Assembly: GCA_030849805.1 (NCBI GenBank)
Contig: JASANZ010002263.1
Span: 62,001 to 126,000, forward strand
DNA length: 64,000 bases
Direction of reading: 5' to 3'
DNA from: Sergeia podlipaevii
Lineage: Eukaryota; Euglenozoa; Kinetoplastea; Trypanosomatida; Trypanosomatidae
Below the pieces are notes generated by a model. The model was not told the DNA's origin. It did not search any database and saw only the letters and a program-made list of their open reading frames with translations. A program made the translations under genes and the position numbers. Of the stretch, positions 55,630 to 64,000 are shown one piece after another; the stretch's first letter is position 1, and each line of letters opens with the position of its first letter.

Positions 55630-58095
55630 TTAACGATTACGCAGCACCCATCTCTCTAAGTTATGCTGACGCTTAGCATAAGCATCCGCTCCGCTATCCT
55701 TTACAGGAATACCACTACTACCAGCAGCACGTGGCATCTCCTTCACAAAACCCTTCTCCAACACCTTCCAAGCCTTCGTCGTCTGCAGCACAAGAAAACC
55801 ACGCTCATCCTCTTCGTCCTCCGCAAGTGTCTCATACACATCATCAGATAACATACATACACCGGCCACTACAGCATCGCCGCCAGCAGCCTCATCGGCA
55901 GCAATCCTCGCGAGCTCGTCCGCCTCCTCGCTCTCGAGTTCCTGGCGCGCGACCTCTTCCTCCTCGCTCACGCCGGCGCTCGTGATGTCGGCGCGCTCAG
56001 CGGCCTCCTCGTCCTCGACAGCGCAGCGGGCAGCCTCCTCGTCGTCCACGATCCTGGCCATCTCGTCCTGCAGCGCGGCGACACGGGCAGCGGCCTCATC
56101 GGCAGCAATCCGCGCAAGCTCGTCCGCCTCCTCGCTCTCGAGCTCCTGGCGCGCGACCTCTTCCTCCTCGCTCACGCCGGCGCTCGTGATGTCGGCGCGC
56201 TCAGCGGTCTCCTCGTCCTCGACAGCGCAGCGGGCAGCCTCCTCGTCGTCCACGATCCTGGCCATCTCATCCTGCAGCGCGGCGGCACTGGGAGAGGTTG
56301 GTTGCGGATTGGCTCTGCGACAGGGGGTGTTGGTTTTTTGAGTAAGATGATATGCTAGGAATGAATAGATGGTTTGAAGTTCGTCGTCGAGGATCGAATC
56401 TCTGTCTGTTTCCTCTTCTTCCAGCATTTGCTGCAGAGAGTTGCTGTTGGGATTGTTATTGGGTGCAATGTTTTTGGTATTATACGGTTTTGATTCTTGT
56501 GCGTCTAATAGTAGTTCGTAGACAGAAGCAAGCTCCTCGTCGGTGATGCGATCTCTCTCGAGTGCTTCTTTGTCGGTGAGCGAGGTTGGTGAAGGTGAGG
56601 TCGCAATGGGAAGTGCGTGGGTTAGTGTGTCTATTGGCTCTGGTGATGGCGAGAGGGGAGGTGGGGTTACTGAGGCCATTTGAAGGAGAGTAACAAGTTC
56701 GCTGAGCTCTGTGTCACACACGCGTTCTCTGGCCTGTCGCTCAGCAGCGTGAAGGATTGAGAGGGGTGGCGAAGAGTCCAGCGTTGTTGTGTTTTCAGGT
56801 TCCTTCTCGGTCGCTTGCCTGGTAGAATGCTGTGGCTGTAGAGACATTTTGCTTTGATCTGGTTCATCCTCCTCCGTGAGATACTCTGGAGCTTGGGCTT
56901 TTTTCTTACGTTTTCTCGTTGTCGGCCTTGCCGTGGTACGAAGTGCCACCTTGCTCTGCGTCTTGCTTTTCGTTGATACTAGTGAAGGGGCTGCCTCCTG
57001 TGTAACGTACTTCCTCTTTGCCTTCTTTTTATGAGCAATAGTGCCAGGAGCACCGGAGAAGGCCTTCTTGAGTATAGATAGCTCATAGGACTCTTCCAAG
57101 ACGAGATGCTTACGTGCGGCTGACTCGCAGTCCTGCATGTTGGCTAGTGCATCCGCATAGAAATCATCCTTGCCACTGCAATTTCGCCGAATGGGGTCTC
57201 GCAGGCCGCTTGAGAACGAAAATCGGCGGGGGCGTGACCTTCTGCCTACAGATTCCCTTCCTATATCTTGTGTCTTATCGTCACCATCTTCTCTATTCAT
57301 ATGAGTCGCCGTGGTATCCACGTAGGGCTCGCCATTACGAAACTTTCTATACATCTCTTGCAGTCGCAACCTCCACAAACTTTCCTCGGCGACTAGTTGA
57401 TTGCATCGCTCCAGCTCTGTTTCGATGAGTTCGTGCTCATCCAGCATGCTCTCACGGGCATTGTGGGACCGCTGCACGTGCTCAACGAGAAGCACAAAAG
57501 CGGCATCATATCCACTCTCCTCCAAGTCCATCAGACGTGCATATCCGTAAGATTCTTCTAGAACCAACTGTCGATACGCTTCATCCTGCGCGCTTTCTAG
57601 AAGTGCCAATGGGACTTGTATGGAGCGTACATCCACGAGCTGTGCGCTGGTTGTGACGTTCACGAGAGAAACTGCCGGGGTCCCAGCAGCAGTAATGGCG
57701 GTAAAGGAGTGTGATGCACCACCCCGCTGTGGCGCTGCTAGAGGACGCGTACCAGTCAAAGGCACAGCCAGGCTCTGGATGGGTGGTGAGGTAGTCGAGG
57801 TCTCAGAACGGAAAACAAAAGTTCGTTTGCTGGCCTCTACGGGAATGGGATACCGCGATGGTGCAAGCGGCAGTGGTGACGCACTGAGCGTTTCTGAAAC
57901 GGAGGGTCGCTCGGGGGAGGGACTACCAGCAGGAAATCGAACACGCGCATCAGTGCGTGCGAAGAGCGACGTCTGCGGCATATCTGAGAGTGTCATGGTA
58001 AACTGGACGAAGATGCGTGCTCGCGAGCTCTCCTCCTGGACACTAACAAATTCACGTCCGCGGCGCTCTAGCGGCGGGAGCTGTGATACATCCAT
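55630..58095 (-). CDS. acidic repeat protein, 821 residues
   Basis: Not recognised. N-terminal 130 residues are basic and Ser-rich. Then come loosely repeated modules of the form xxR-x-x-I/L-x-D/E-E-E/L, with versions near 170, 210, 330, 470, 525, 565 and 600-740 (for example LERDRITDEELASVYELLL). Residues about 604-736 contain two near-identical 68-residue units full of Asp, Glu and Ala (ALQDEMARIVDDEEAARC onward). A basic Lys/Arg segment lies near 370-410. No signal peptide or enzyme motif. It could be a cytoskeletal or scaffold protein of helical repeats, an inference from composition. The ATG follows a GA repeat and a well-formed splice signal. Confidence 0.82.
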   Translation of the reverse strand: MDVSQLPPLERRGREFVSVQEESSRARIFVQFTMTLSDMPQTSLFARTDARVRFPAGSPSPERPSVSETLSASPLPLAPSRYPIPVEASKRTFVFRSETSTTSPPIQSLAVPLTGTRPLAAPQRGGASHSFTAITAAGTPAVSLVNVTTSAQLVDVRSIQVPLALLESAQDEAYRQLVLEESYGYARLMDLEESGYDAAFVLLVEHVQRSHNARESMLDEHELIETELERCNQLVAEESLWRLRLQEMYRKFRNGEPYVDTTATHMNREDGDDKTQDIGRESVGRRSRPRRFSFSSGLRDPIRRNCSGKDDFYADALANMQDCESAARKHLVLEESYELSILKKAFSGAPGTIAHKKKAKRKYVTQEAAPSLVSTKSKTQSKVALRTTARPTTRKRKKKAQAPEYLTEEDEPDQSKMSLQPQHSTRQATEKEPENTTTLDSSPPLSILHAAERQARERVCDTELSELVTLLQMASVTPPPLSPSPEPIDTLTHALPIATSPSPTSLTDKEALERDRITDEELASVYELLLDAQESKPYNTKNIAPNNNPNSNSLQQMLEEEETDRDSILDDELQTIYSFLAYHLTQKTNTPCRRANPQPTSPSAAALQDEMARIVDDEEAARCAVEDEETAERADITSAGVSEEEEVARQELESEEADELARIAADEAAARVAALQDEMARIVDDEEAARCAVEDEEAAERADITSAGVSEEEEVARQELESEEADELARIAADEAAGGDAVVAGVCMLSDDVYETLAEDEEDERGFLVLQTTKAWKVLEKGFVKEMPRAAGSSGIPVKDSGADAYAKRQHNLERWVLRNR
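55891..56286. repeat. 204-bp tandem coding repeat (two copies)
   Basis: 55891-56082 is repeated at 56095-56286 with a period of exactly 204 bases (68 codons), keeping the frame. By eye about five differences, mostly silent. It is GC-rich and encodes the acidic DDEEAARC units. Confidence 0.92.
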
Positions 58096-58108
58096 TATTC
58101 CTTACTAG

Positions 58109-58129
58109 TCCTCTCTCTCTCTCTCTCTA
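58109..58129. repeat. CT dinucleotide repeat (GA on the transcript)
   Basis: About ten units between the predicted splice acceptor and the ATG of the repeat protein, so most of its short 5' UTR would be GA repeat. Confidence 0.9.
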
Positions 58130-58130
58130 G

Positions 58131-58170
58131 CTTCAGTAGGCGGTGGAGAAAAAGAGAAAAATAAGGAGAT
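58131..58170 (-). promoter_or_regulatory. predicted trans-splice acceptor for the acidic repeat-protein gene
   Basis: The coding strand shows a pyrimidine-rich tract (about 58140-58170) then CTACTGAAG, AG at 58131-58132, giving a 35-base 5' UTR. Confidence 0.5.
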
Positions 58171-59443
58171 GTGAGAAAGCTACGTGCACGTCTGCGAGTG
58201 TCAAAAGAAAAACTTTAGTGCTTCTCTTTTTTTTCTCTCTCTATATACAGCCCCCGGAAGAAAAGAAAAATATGAAAGGGAACTAACAAAATGAATAAGA
58301 AGGGAAAAGTAATTAAAATATTTATGCTACACGTTGAAAACAACAAAAAAAAAATTCTTTTACCGCGCAGCAATAGTGAGAGAAAGGAAAAAACAATAGA
58401 GTACGTTTTTTCAATGAACGACACCTGTTTGCAGTAGGTTTTGTGAAGAAGAAGATTTTTCTTCTTTGTCTTGATAAAGAAAGAAGAAAGAAAAAAGCAC
58501 CGACTTCCCTACCCTACTGGCATGCAGAGCGCAGATGTTTTCTTTATGAAAAAAAAGAAAGGAAAGTGCAAGAAGAAACTATTTTTTAAACGAGCTCTAT
58601 AGGTACCTAAACAAATACAACAAAAATAATTGACGTCGCTACACTTATCAAAAAAAAAAAAGGGGAGTACGATATGAAGAAGTGAAGTTGTTTCACTTGT
58701 CTCCCTCCTCCCACGTGCCTGATGCTTGAGTAACGCAAGTGAAACAACAAAAATGAAAATAATAGTAACAAAAAAATAAGTAATGTTTCGGAAAAAAAAA
58801 GGAAGCCAATAGAACTAAATGCTAGTATACTACAACGTAAAAAAAATGCACAGGAATAAACGCAGTTGTCTTTTTTTTTTTCCTCTTTCTAAGTCCACTC
58901 TTACTCCTCTTCTTTTTGTTGTTGCAACCGTACTACTTGAAAAATATTCAAATTGGTACACTCACAAAAGGAAAAATACAAAAGCAAATAATTATACTAT
59001 CAAAGGCAAGAGACAAAAACACTAGATTCCCGCTGCTACATGTATTTTTTTTTTTTTTAGCAAAGACAAGGGAGAAAGAACAAGAAGAGTGCATATAGAT
59101 ACATATACAGCAACCGTAATGGCATCAAATGAATCAATCCTTCGCCGTGATCTGCATAATGAAAAGTGGTACAATCATCGCTTCGAGTGTGGAAAACAGC
59201 AAAGCATGCACGCACCATTTGTTTGTGATCACCACTGCTTCAGTTCACTCGGCACCACTTCGCCCCGTCAAAAAAAAAAAAGATGATTATTGTTATTCAC
59301 AATTTTTTAAAAAATACACTTAAAAATAAACGTGACAACACACACGTATCATGAGAGGGAGAACAGAAAGAGAAAACTGTTCATCTCTCTCGCAACTCCG
59401 CAATCGCCATCGATCAGCAAGTATGTATGCCTGACAAGGCAAC

Positions 59444-59902
59444 TTACTTGAGGGGGATGAAGCGGGAAGAGTGGCTGGCACCCACGCCGGGACGACCGTG
59501 GAGCACGGGCTTGTAGGACATGGAGAACTCACCAATGTAGTGACCGATCATCTCACCCTTGATCTCAACGGCGTTGAACTGGCGACCGTTGTAGATACCG
59601 ATCACGGAGCCGACCATCTCGGGGGTGACCACCACATCGCGGAGGTGGGTCTTCACAGCCTTGGGCTTCTCGCCAACCTTCACGTGCTTCTTGGCCTCGC
59701 GCAGGCGCTTCAGCAGCACAGGGGGGCGGCGGTCCGCGTGGCGGTTCATGTGGCGGCGAGCACGGGCGTGCACGAGGGCCTTGAACTCCTCCTCAGAAAG
59801 GGCGAGCAGGGGGTCGATCTCAAGCCCACGGTACGTGAACTTGTGGAAGGTACGCTCCTTCTTGAGCTGCTCGTAGCGCTCGGCAGAGATGTTGGACGCC
59901 AT
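59444..59902 (-). CDS. RPS15: 40S ribosomal protein S15 (uS19)
   Basis: A 152-residue uS19-family protein of the small cytosolic ribosomal subunit head. The C-terminal block ([19 protein letters not shown], then [13 protein letters not shown] and the end [14 protein letters not shown]) is the invariant uS19 signature. The N-terminal part ([18 protein letters not shown]) matches eukaryotic S15. Length is normal. Codons are strongly biased to G/C at position 3, as expected for a highly expressed gene. A long pyrimidine tract and AG lie just upstream, predicting a very short 5' UTR. Confidence 0.97.
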   Translation of the reverse strand: MASNISAERYEQLKKERTFHKFTYRGLEIDPLLALSEEEFKALVHARARRHMNRHADRRPPVLLKRLREAKKHVKVGEKPKAVKTHLRDVVVTPEMVGSVIGIYNGRQFNAVEIKGEMIGHYIGEFSMSYKPVLHGRPGVGASHSSRFIPLK

Positions 59903-60742
59903 GTGTCGAGTGTGTTAATCTATTTAGCAAAGGAAAAGTAGCGTCAGTGACAGAAAAGATGATAAATGAAAAGAAAAAGAAGAAAAAACAATGGAGTAGT
60001 TTATTAAAAAAAAAAAAAATGAAGCCTCCAATAAAAGAAAGGATTATCGCACATGAACAAGTAATTTAAAGTGTAGGTGTACATTTATGTATATGAGATA
60101 CCTAAACTAAGTGGAATGTATCCACCCAGGTGAAGAGAACGTTTATATTTATTGGCAATTATAATACCAATAACAATAAATAAAATAACAATAATAATAA
60201 TAATAATAGTAATGGTAGAGTATCTTTCGCGTACTGTGGCATAATAAACGGCAAAAAAAAGGTGTATTCTCATATCTCACATGTAGAGCGCACACACACA
60301 ACGGTTCACACCATCTAGAAGAAAAAAAAATATCAAAAACAAGTTGCAGAGAGATATACAAAAGGAAAAAAAGATGAGAATACAATAGTTTACATGGTGC
60401 CAAGGCGTGCGCTTGACGCGCGATATGGCACAAAAAAAAAAAAAGGTGTAAATGTGTGAGTTGCAAGTCACAGTGAAGTGAAAATATGAAACATAAAGAA
60501 AAAAAAAGAGGTGACAATAATAGTAACAACAACAACAAAGAAAAAAAAAAAAAATCACGCTCACACAGAAATGGAGCTGCATAAAGCTATACAAGGTACA
60601 AAATATTTAGCGCAACGGACCACATAAAAAAAAATACTGAAGGAGAAAGTGGGAGGGGGGGGGGGAGGAAGAAGGAAGAAGCCTTGAGAGGATTGTTCTG
60701 GCCTCTCCAGACTTCCCCCCACCCCCTGTCACAAGATAAATA
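59903..60742. other. spacer between the right-edge gene and RPS15
   Basis: RPS15 splice signal, an AAT repeat (60190-60208), A-tracts, and a G11 run (60655-60665) in a GGA-rich stretch about 80 bases beyond the upstream gene's stop. No gene seen. Confidence 0.7.
59920..59996 (-). promoter_or_regulatory. predicted trans-splice acceptor for RPS15
   Basis: A long T/C-rich region on the coding strand (about 59930-59996) precedes TAAATAG, AG at 59920-59921, giving a 17-base 5' UTR. Confidence 0.5.
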
Positions 60743-63700
60743 TTAATAACTAGGCACAGATATCTCCACCGCTGCCGAATCGGCACCTATAGAAAAAGCA
60801 CCAGACTCCACACTCGTCAGCACACCCTCGGTTGCTTCGTCCTTGGAGAATACGGTAACAATCTCCGTCGTCATCGTCGGCGTACCCAGCGGAATAGCAG
60901 TTTCAGCTCCAGCAGCAGCAGTTCTTGCCTCTCGATCAAGTGTCGCTGGGATATCCATAATGCTAACGGACACATCATCCGCGCTCTGAAACATGCGCTC
61001 TGGGAAGCTCACGACTTGCTGCCTCAGCGCAGCACAGAAGCCAAACCACTCCACCATCTCCTTGTCCGTGCCTATCATCATGTCCATCGGAATCGCCTCC
61101 TTGCTGTCTGCCTTGCGGTTGCCTTTCCGTCCACTTGAGTTCGCGACGGCTCCGGTCCCAGCGGCGGTGCCATCAACCTTCAGTCGTCTGCTCTTAGACC
61201 TCTTGCTGCCCCGTCTGATGGGTTTCTTCTCCGCCTTCGGAGCATTGCTAGCCGTATTACTTGTTGATGCCGAGGCGTTAAACCCCGCAGGAGTGGTGCC
61301 CACGACGCGGCGCGGAGATTGCACCGACAAAGGCAGTTGTGGCTTCACTTTCCCCTCTCCTTCGCCTACTGCCCCACCGCCAGCTGCAGAGCCATCTCCA
61401 TCGAACGTTCCATCTATCGCACGCGCTGCGCCGTGTTGTTGAGTAATGGAAAAGTGAACTGAACGACTCAGCCGCGGAATGGATTCCAGCACTGCCGTGA
61501 CAAGAAACTCCATTTGCATAAGCTTGCCCTCTCGCTTTGCCTCTGCAATCGCGCCTCGCTCACGCAGCAACTCGCGATAGTTGCGCGTCACGGTAGGGAT
61601 TGCGCTCGTCAGCTCTTCATGGGTCTCGACCGCGATGGAGTCAATAAGCGTAGCATCTTCCGGGCCTAAGCCAATGTCATCGATGGATACGTGATCCTTG
61701 AGTTCAATAGCGGGGGTTACGGGAGGGTCAGCATCACGCTTGCGCACGCGCTCGAGCGCCTCAGGAACTGGTAACAAGTACAATCCTAACACCACCTCAC
61801 TCTCCTGCACCAGCGGTGACAGACACGCTTCAATAATGGTATACACCCGCTCGTAGCGGTCCATCACAAGACGCCTCCAGTATCGCATATAAACAGACGC
61901 ACCAGGTCGCTGCGTAAGCCGACCAGGCACATAGTAAGCGGTGATGCGAGGTGGCATGTTGGCTGCGTTGTGAGCGGTGTGGCCGGACTTGGTGATCTCG
62001 CCAGGCGTGGGCTCCTCCAGTACGTGAGCCTCATCCGCTACCAACGCGGCGAGACGGACACGGCCGCCAAACACGGGCACCTGGTTCTCTTCGAAAGTCT
62101 GTGCAATGGCCAATATAGCGCGGCGAGCAGCGTGAGAATCGAGGTCATGAACAATACGCAGCGTTCCGGAAACGAGCTTGCTATACGTGAGCGTGTGGCT
62201 GCGATCTGAATCGAGACGGGCGATGCACGCACGCACAAAGTCCATTGTGCGTGACATGTGGTCATAGACGTGGATGCTGAGCCGACCGTTTAAAACATCA
62301 AGAAAGAGGCGACACAGTGGCTGCGTCTGGCGATAGCGCTGCGCACACCACCATAAATTGTAGGCAAACCGCGTAAACTCAAGTTCAACCGGCTGTTGCT
62401 TGCCCCGAACAGTAAACCGAGGGTTCAGTGTGCCAGGCAGCACAAGCGCGGCTCTCGTCTTGGCAGCGCCAGAGTTGAGGTTCATGAGATAGTCGTAAAT
62501 GAACTGGGAAACCACGTAGCCCACCGGCACCGCCTCTTCATCGTCCTCTACTTCCTTCTTGGTGGCGTCCAGGTGGACAAGAACATGTTCGCGCCGCTCA
62601 AAAAGTTGGTATTTGCGTGGTGCGACCATTTTAGCGTCTCGAATGAAGCGGCACCTGCTGCGAAGCTCCTTGAACTTATCAAAAAACTCAAGGAAGATCG
62701 CGCCAGCAATCGCTTCGCTCCAGCGGAAATTTGGCACGTCTGGCGCCACGTTCGTGCGTAAAAAGTGTGGAATGGACGGCCACGTGTGTACTGGAAATGT
62801 TGGCAAGACACCCACCTCGCAGCGCTCCTCTTCGAGCTCAATGAGGGTCTCCTCTTGCATCCACTCAGACACCGTTGACATCTGCCGCAGCCGTAGTAAC
62901 GCAGAGGTGAGCTGGTGGTTCAAGTTCGTCGCCACCGCCGCGAGCTCGGCGACAATGTCACTGGTCGAGTTTCGAAGGTCGACGCCTAACTCTGTCTGAA
63001 TGGCGAAGGGAACGTCGCATGGTCGTGGCGTGAGCGGCGGTGCATCCGAGTCTGCGCCGGCCCCACCGCCATACCCGCCGAGGAATCGCTTTTCGTATAT
63101 GTATCGGTTTAGCTCCGCCACCTTCTCCTCCGCGACAGAAAGACGAAATTTCAGTTCTGTATTTTCCAGCCTAAGATTGCCCACTTGCATGCGATACGCC
63201 GTGCGATCATCAAATGCGTTGTGCAGCAGCTCCTTCTGCAATGTGAGACGTGACTTGTCCAGTTCGGCGCGCGACGCCGCGATAAACTGTGGCGACACTT
63301 GCGACCCCAGCAGCCGCACGCCGTCCCTACCCAACATGGACTTGCCACTAGCAAGTCCTGCGCTTCCGCCTCCCGCGACTTGACCATTGTCTTCTCTTCC
63401 GCATTTAGACCTATACGCGTAGATGTGACTTGGTGCTGGAGGGATATCAATGCGGTGCTTGCGTAGCAGCTCCTCCAGGTCCTCAATGCGATTCGTCAAG
63501 CCTTCGTTGGTTTGAAAGACAGACGCGATGAGCGCGCGGAAGGACTCAATTTCGTCTTCCTTCTTTTCGCATTCATTTAGCCGCTTCATGAGATCCGTCT
63601 TTAGCTGCATCATGTCCACGTCTCTCTCTGTGCGCAGCGCGAAGGCTTCCTCGTGCAGCCTACGGGCCGCGCTCTCGCTCTTCTCCTTTTCGCGAATGAG

Positions 63701-64000
63701 CGAGATAAGTTTTCCCTCAAAAAAGCTTTCAAATTTGGCGAAGAGGTCCTTTTCTTGCTTTGCCAGAGCCGCCGCACTCCGCTCGGAAGCCTCCGCAAGT
63801 TCACCGCTCAGCTCCTTCAAGTAACGATTCGCCTGCGTTAAAACTGGGCTCGCGCCGGGATAAATTCGCGACACATCATCGAGTGCTTTGCGATAGGCTG
63901 CGGTGCGTTGCGCCTCGGGTAGGTGTCGAGCTGCATAAACAGTCAGATGGTAATCCACCTCCGTGAGTTGATTTTGCCTTGCCTCTGAACGCGCGGGATG
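60743..64000 (-). CDS. coiled-coil protein with EF-hand-like segment, possibly TSNAXIP1-like; N-terminus beyond the right edge
   Basis: The frame is open to the right edge: codons above 63958 continue without a stop, and the apparent start there is GTG, so the true start is probably outside. At least 1085 codons are seen. The N-terminal visible part (RIYPGASPVLTQANRYLKEL, then long heptads to about residue 170) recalls the TSNAXIP1 N-terminal domain, whose members include ciliary proteins. A globular region follows with FRWSEAIAGAIFLEFFDKF and an EF-hand-like ARLDSDRSHTLTYSKLVSG. The C-terminal third is low-complexity with a basic KKPIRRGSKRSKSRRLK segment. A flagellar role is inference. Confidence 0.78.
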   Translation of the reverse strand, partial: HPARSEARQNQLTEVDYHLTVYAARHLPEAQRTAAYRKALDDVSRIYPGASPVLTQANRYLKELSGELAEASERSAAALAKQEKDLFAKFESFFEGKLISLIREKEKSESAARRLHEEAFALRTERDVDMMQLKTDLMKRLNECEKKEDEIESFRALIASVFQTNEGLTNRIEDLEELLRKHRIDIPPAPSHIYAYRSKCGREDNGQVAGGGSAGLASGKSMLGRDGVRLLGSQVSPQFIAASRAELDKSRLTLQKELLHNAFDDRTAYRMQVGNLRLENTELKFRLSVAEEKVAELNRYIYEKRFLGGYGGGAGADSDAPPLTPRPCDVPFAIQTELGVDLRNSTSDIVAELAAVATNLNHQLTSALLRLRQMSTVSEWMQEETLIELEEERCEVGVLPTFPVHTWPSIPHFLRTNVAPDVPNFRWSEAIAGAIFLEFFDKFKELRSRCRFIRDAKMVAPRKYQLFERREHVLVHLDATKKEVEDDEEAVPVGYVVSQFIYDYLMNLNSGAAKTRAALVLPGTLNPRFTVRGKQQPVELEFTRFAYNLWWCAQRYRQTQPLCRLFLDVLNGRLSIHVYDHMSRTMDFVRACIARLDSDRSHTLTYSKLVSGTLRIVHDLDSHAARRAILAIAQTFEENQVPVFGGRVRLAALVADEAHVLEEPTPGEITKSGHTAHNAANMPPRITAYYVPGRLTQRPGASVYMRYWRRLVMDRYERVYTIIEACLSPLVQESEVVLGLYLLPVPEALERVRKRDADPPVTPAIELKDHVSIDDIGLGPEDATLIDSIAVETHEELTSAIPTVTRNYRELLRERGAIAEAKREGKLMQMEFLVTAVLESIPRLSRSVHFSITQQHGAARAIDGTFDGDGSAAGGGAVGEGEGKVKPQLPLSVQSPRRVVGTTPAGFNASASTSNTASNAPKAEKKPIRRGSKRSKSRRLKVDGTAAGTGAVANSSGRKGNRKADSKEAIPMDMMIGTDKEMVEWFGFCAALRQQVVSFPERMFQSADDVSVSIMDIPATLDREARTAAAGAETAIPLGTPTMTTEIVTVFSKDEATEGVLTSVESGAFSIGADSAAVEISVPSY

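Larger units (their letters stand above)
58096..59443. other. 1.3 kb spacer, uS19 3' flank
   Basis: A-tracts, T-runs (58871-58881, 59046-59059) and short chance ORFs. No gene or structured RNA recognised. Confidence 0.65.

Noticed and set aside
60296..60320. GGTTCACACC, like a tRNA T-arm (also similar strings near 2680, 41395 and 56393)
   Set aside because: No pairing T-stem, acceptor stem or A/B-box spacing around any of them.
1..64000. Bacterial promoters, ribosome binding sites, operons, CRISPR, insertion sequences, retroposons
   Set aside because: The window is eukaryotic. No reverse transcriptase, transposase, target-site duplication or spaced direct-repeat array was seen; periodic sequence is all simple microsatellite or the one coding repeat.

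Overview
This window reads as nuclear DNA of a trypanosomatid (Kinetoplastea). Every recognisable gene lies on the minus strand, none shows an intron, and the genes are separated by AT-rich spacers full of microsatellites and A-tracts. Read on the coding strand, those A-tracts are T/C-rich. Many sit just upstream of a start codon and end in AG, which is the layout of a trans-splice acceptor in a polycistronic unit. The protein families fit too (trypanosomatid amino acid transporter, atypical lipid phosphatase, divergent mitochondrial carrier, UBA-SEP-UBX p47, a Nup133-like nucleoporin). The standard genetic code works throughout. Genus cannot be fixed. From memory and unchecked, the combination of uS19, amino acid permease, phosphatase and a second FolD recalls L. 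major chromosome 22 / T. brucei chromosome 7.

Layout, read from the left edge (transcription runs right to left): a Mybbp1A/Pol5-like nucleolar protein cut by the left edge (1-2024); a 3.9 kb spacer; amino acid transporter (5920-7350); tyrosine/lipid phosphatase (8371-9162); a 1051-residue unknown (9591-12746); TRAP-alpha (14566-15405); a small Tim chaperone (16094-16315); a 117-residue unknown (17399-17752); a 950-residue probable mitochondrial protein (18218-21070); a degenerate mitochondrial carrier (21677-23209); an API5-like HEAT protein (24673-26337); carnitine acyltransferase (26884-29139); p47/Shp1-like (29777-30700); an 857-residue disordered unknown (32719-35292); a divergent FolD (37875-39245); three unknowns, one coiled coil and one EF-hand-like (39846-44565); a Nup132/133-like nucleoporin (45408-49001); DNA primase small subunit (49787-51073); a protein with two interrupted cyclic-nucleotide-binding folds (51877-54732); an acidic repeat protein (55630-58095); ribosomal protein uS19 (59444-59902); and a coiled-coil protein cut by the right edge (60743-64000).

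The genes do not form a pathway, as is normal for such units: they mix translation, replication, ER translocation, mitochondrial import, transport, lipid and one-carbon metabolism. About 61% of the window is coding. Spacers reach 2-4 kb, long for a trypanosomatid. I found no strand switch, rRNA, tRNA, transposon, CRISPR array or bacterial-type operon, and no clearly new multi-gene system. The best leads are a FolD with a broken dinucleotide motif and a poly-Glu/poly-Ala insert, an ALPS-like membrane-curvature motif in the nucleoporin, a carrier whose three signature motifs are all degenerate, interrupted cNMP-binding domains, a 204-bp tandem coding repeat, and short GC-richer islands in the spacers that carry microprotein-sized ORFs, one with its own strong splice signal.
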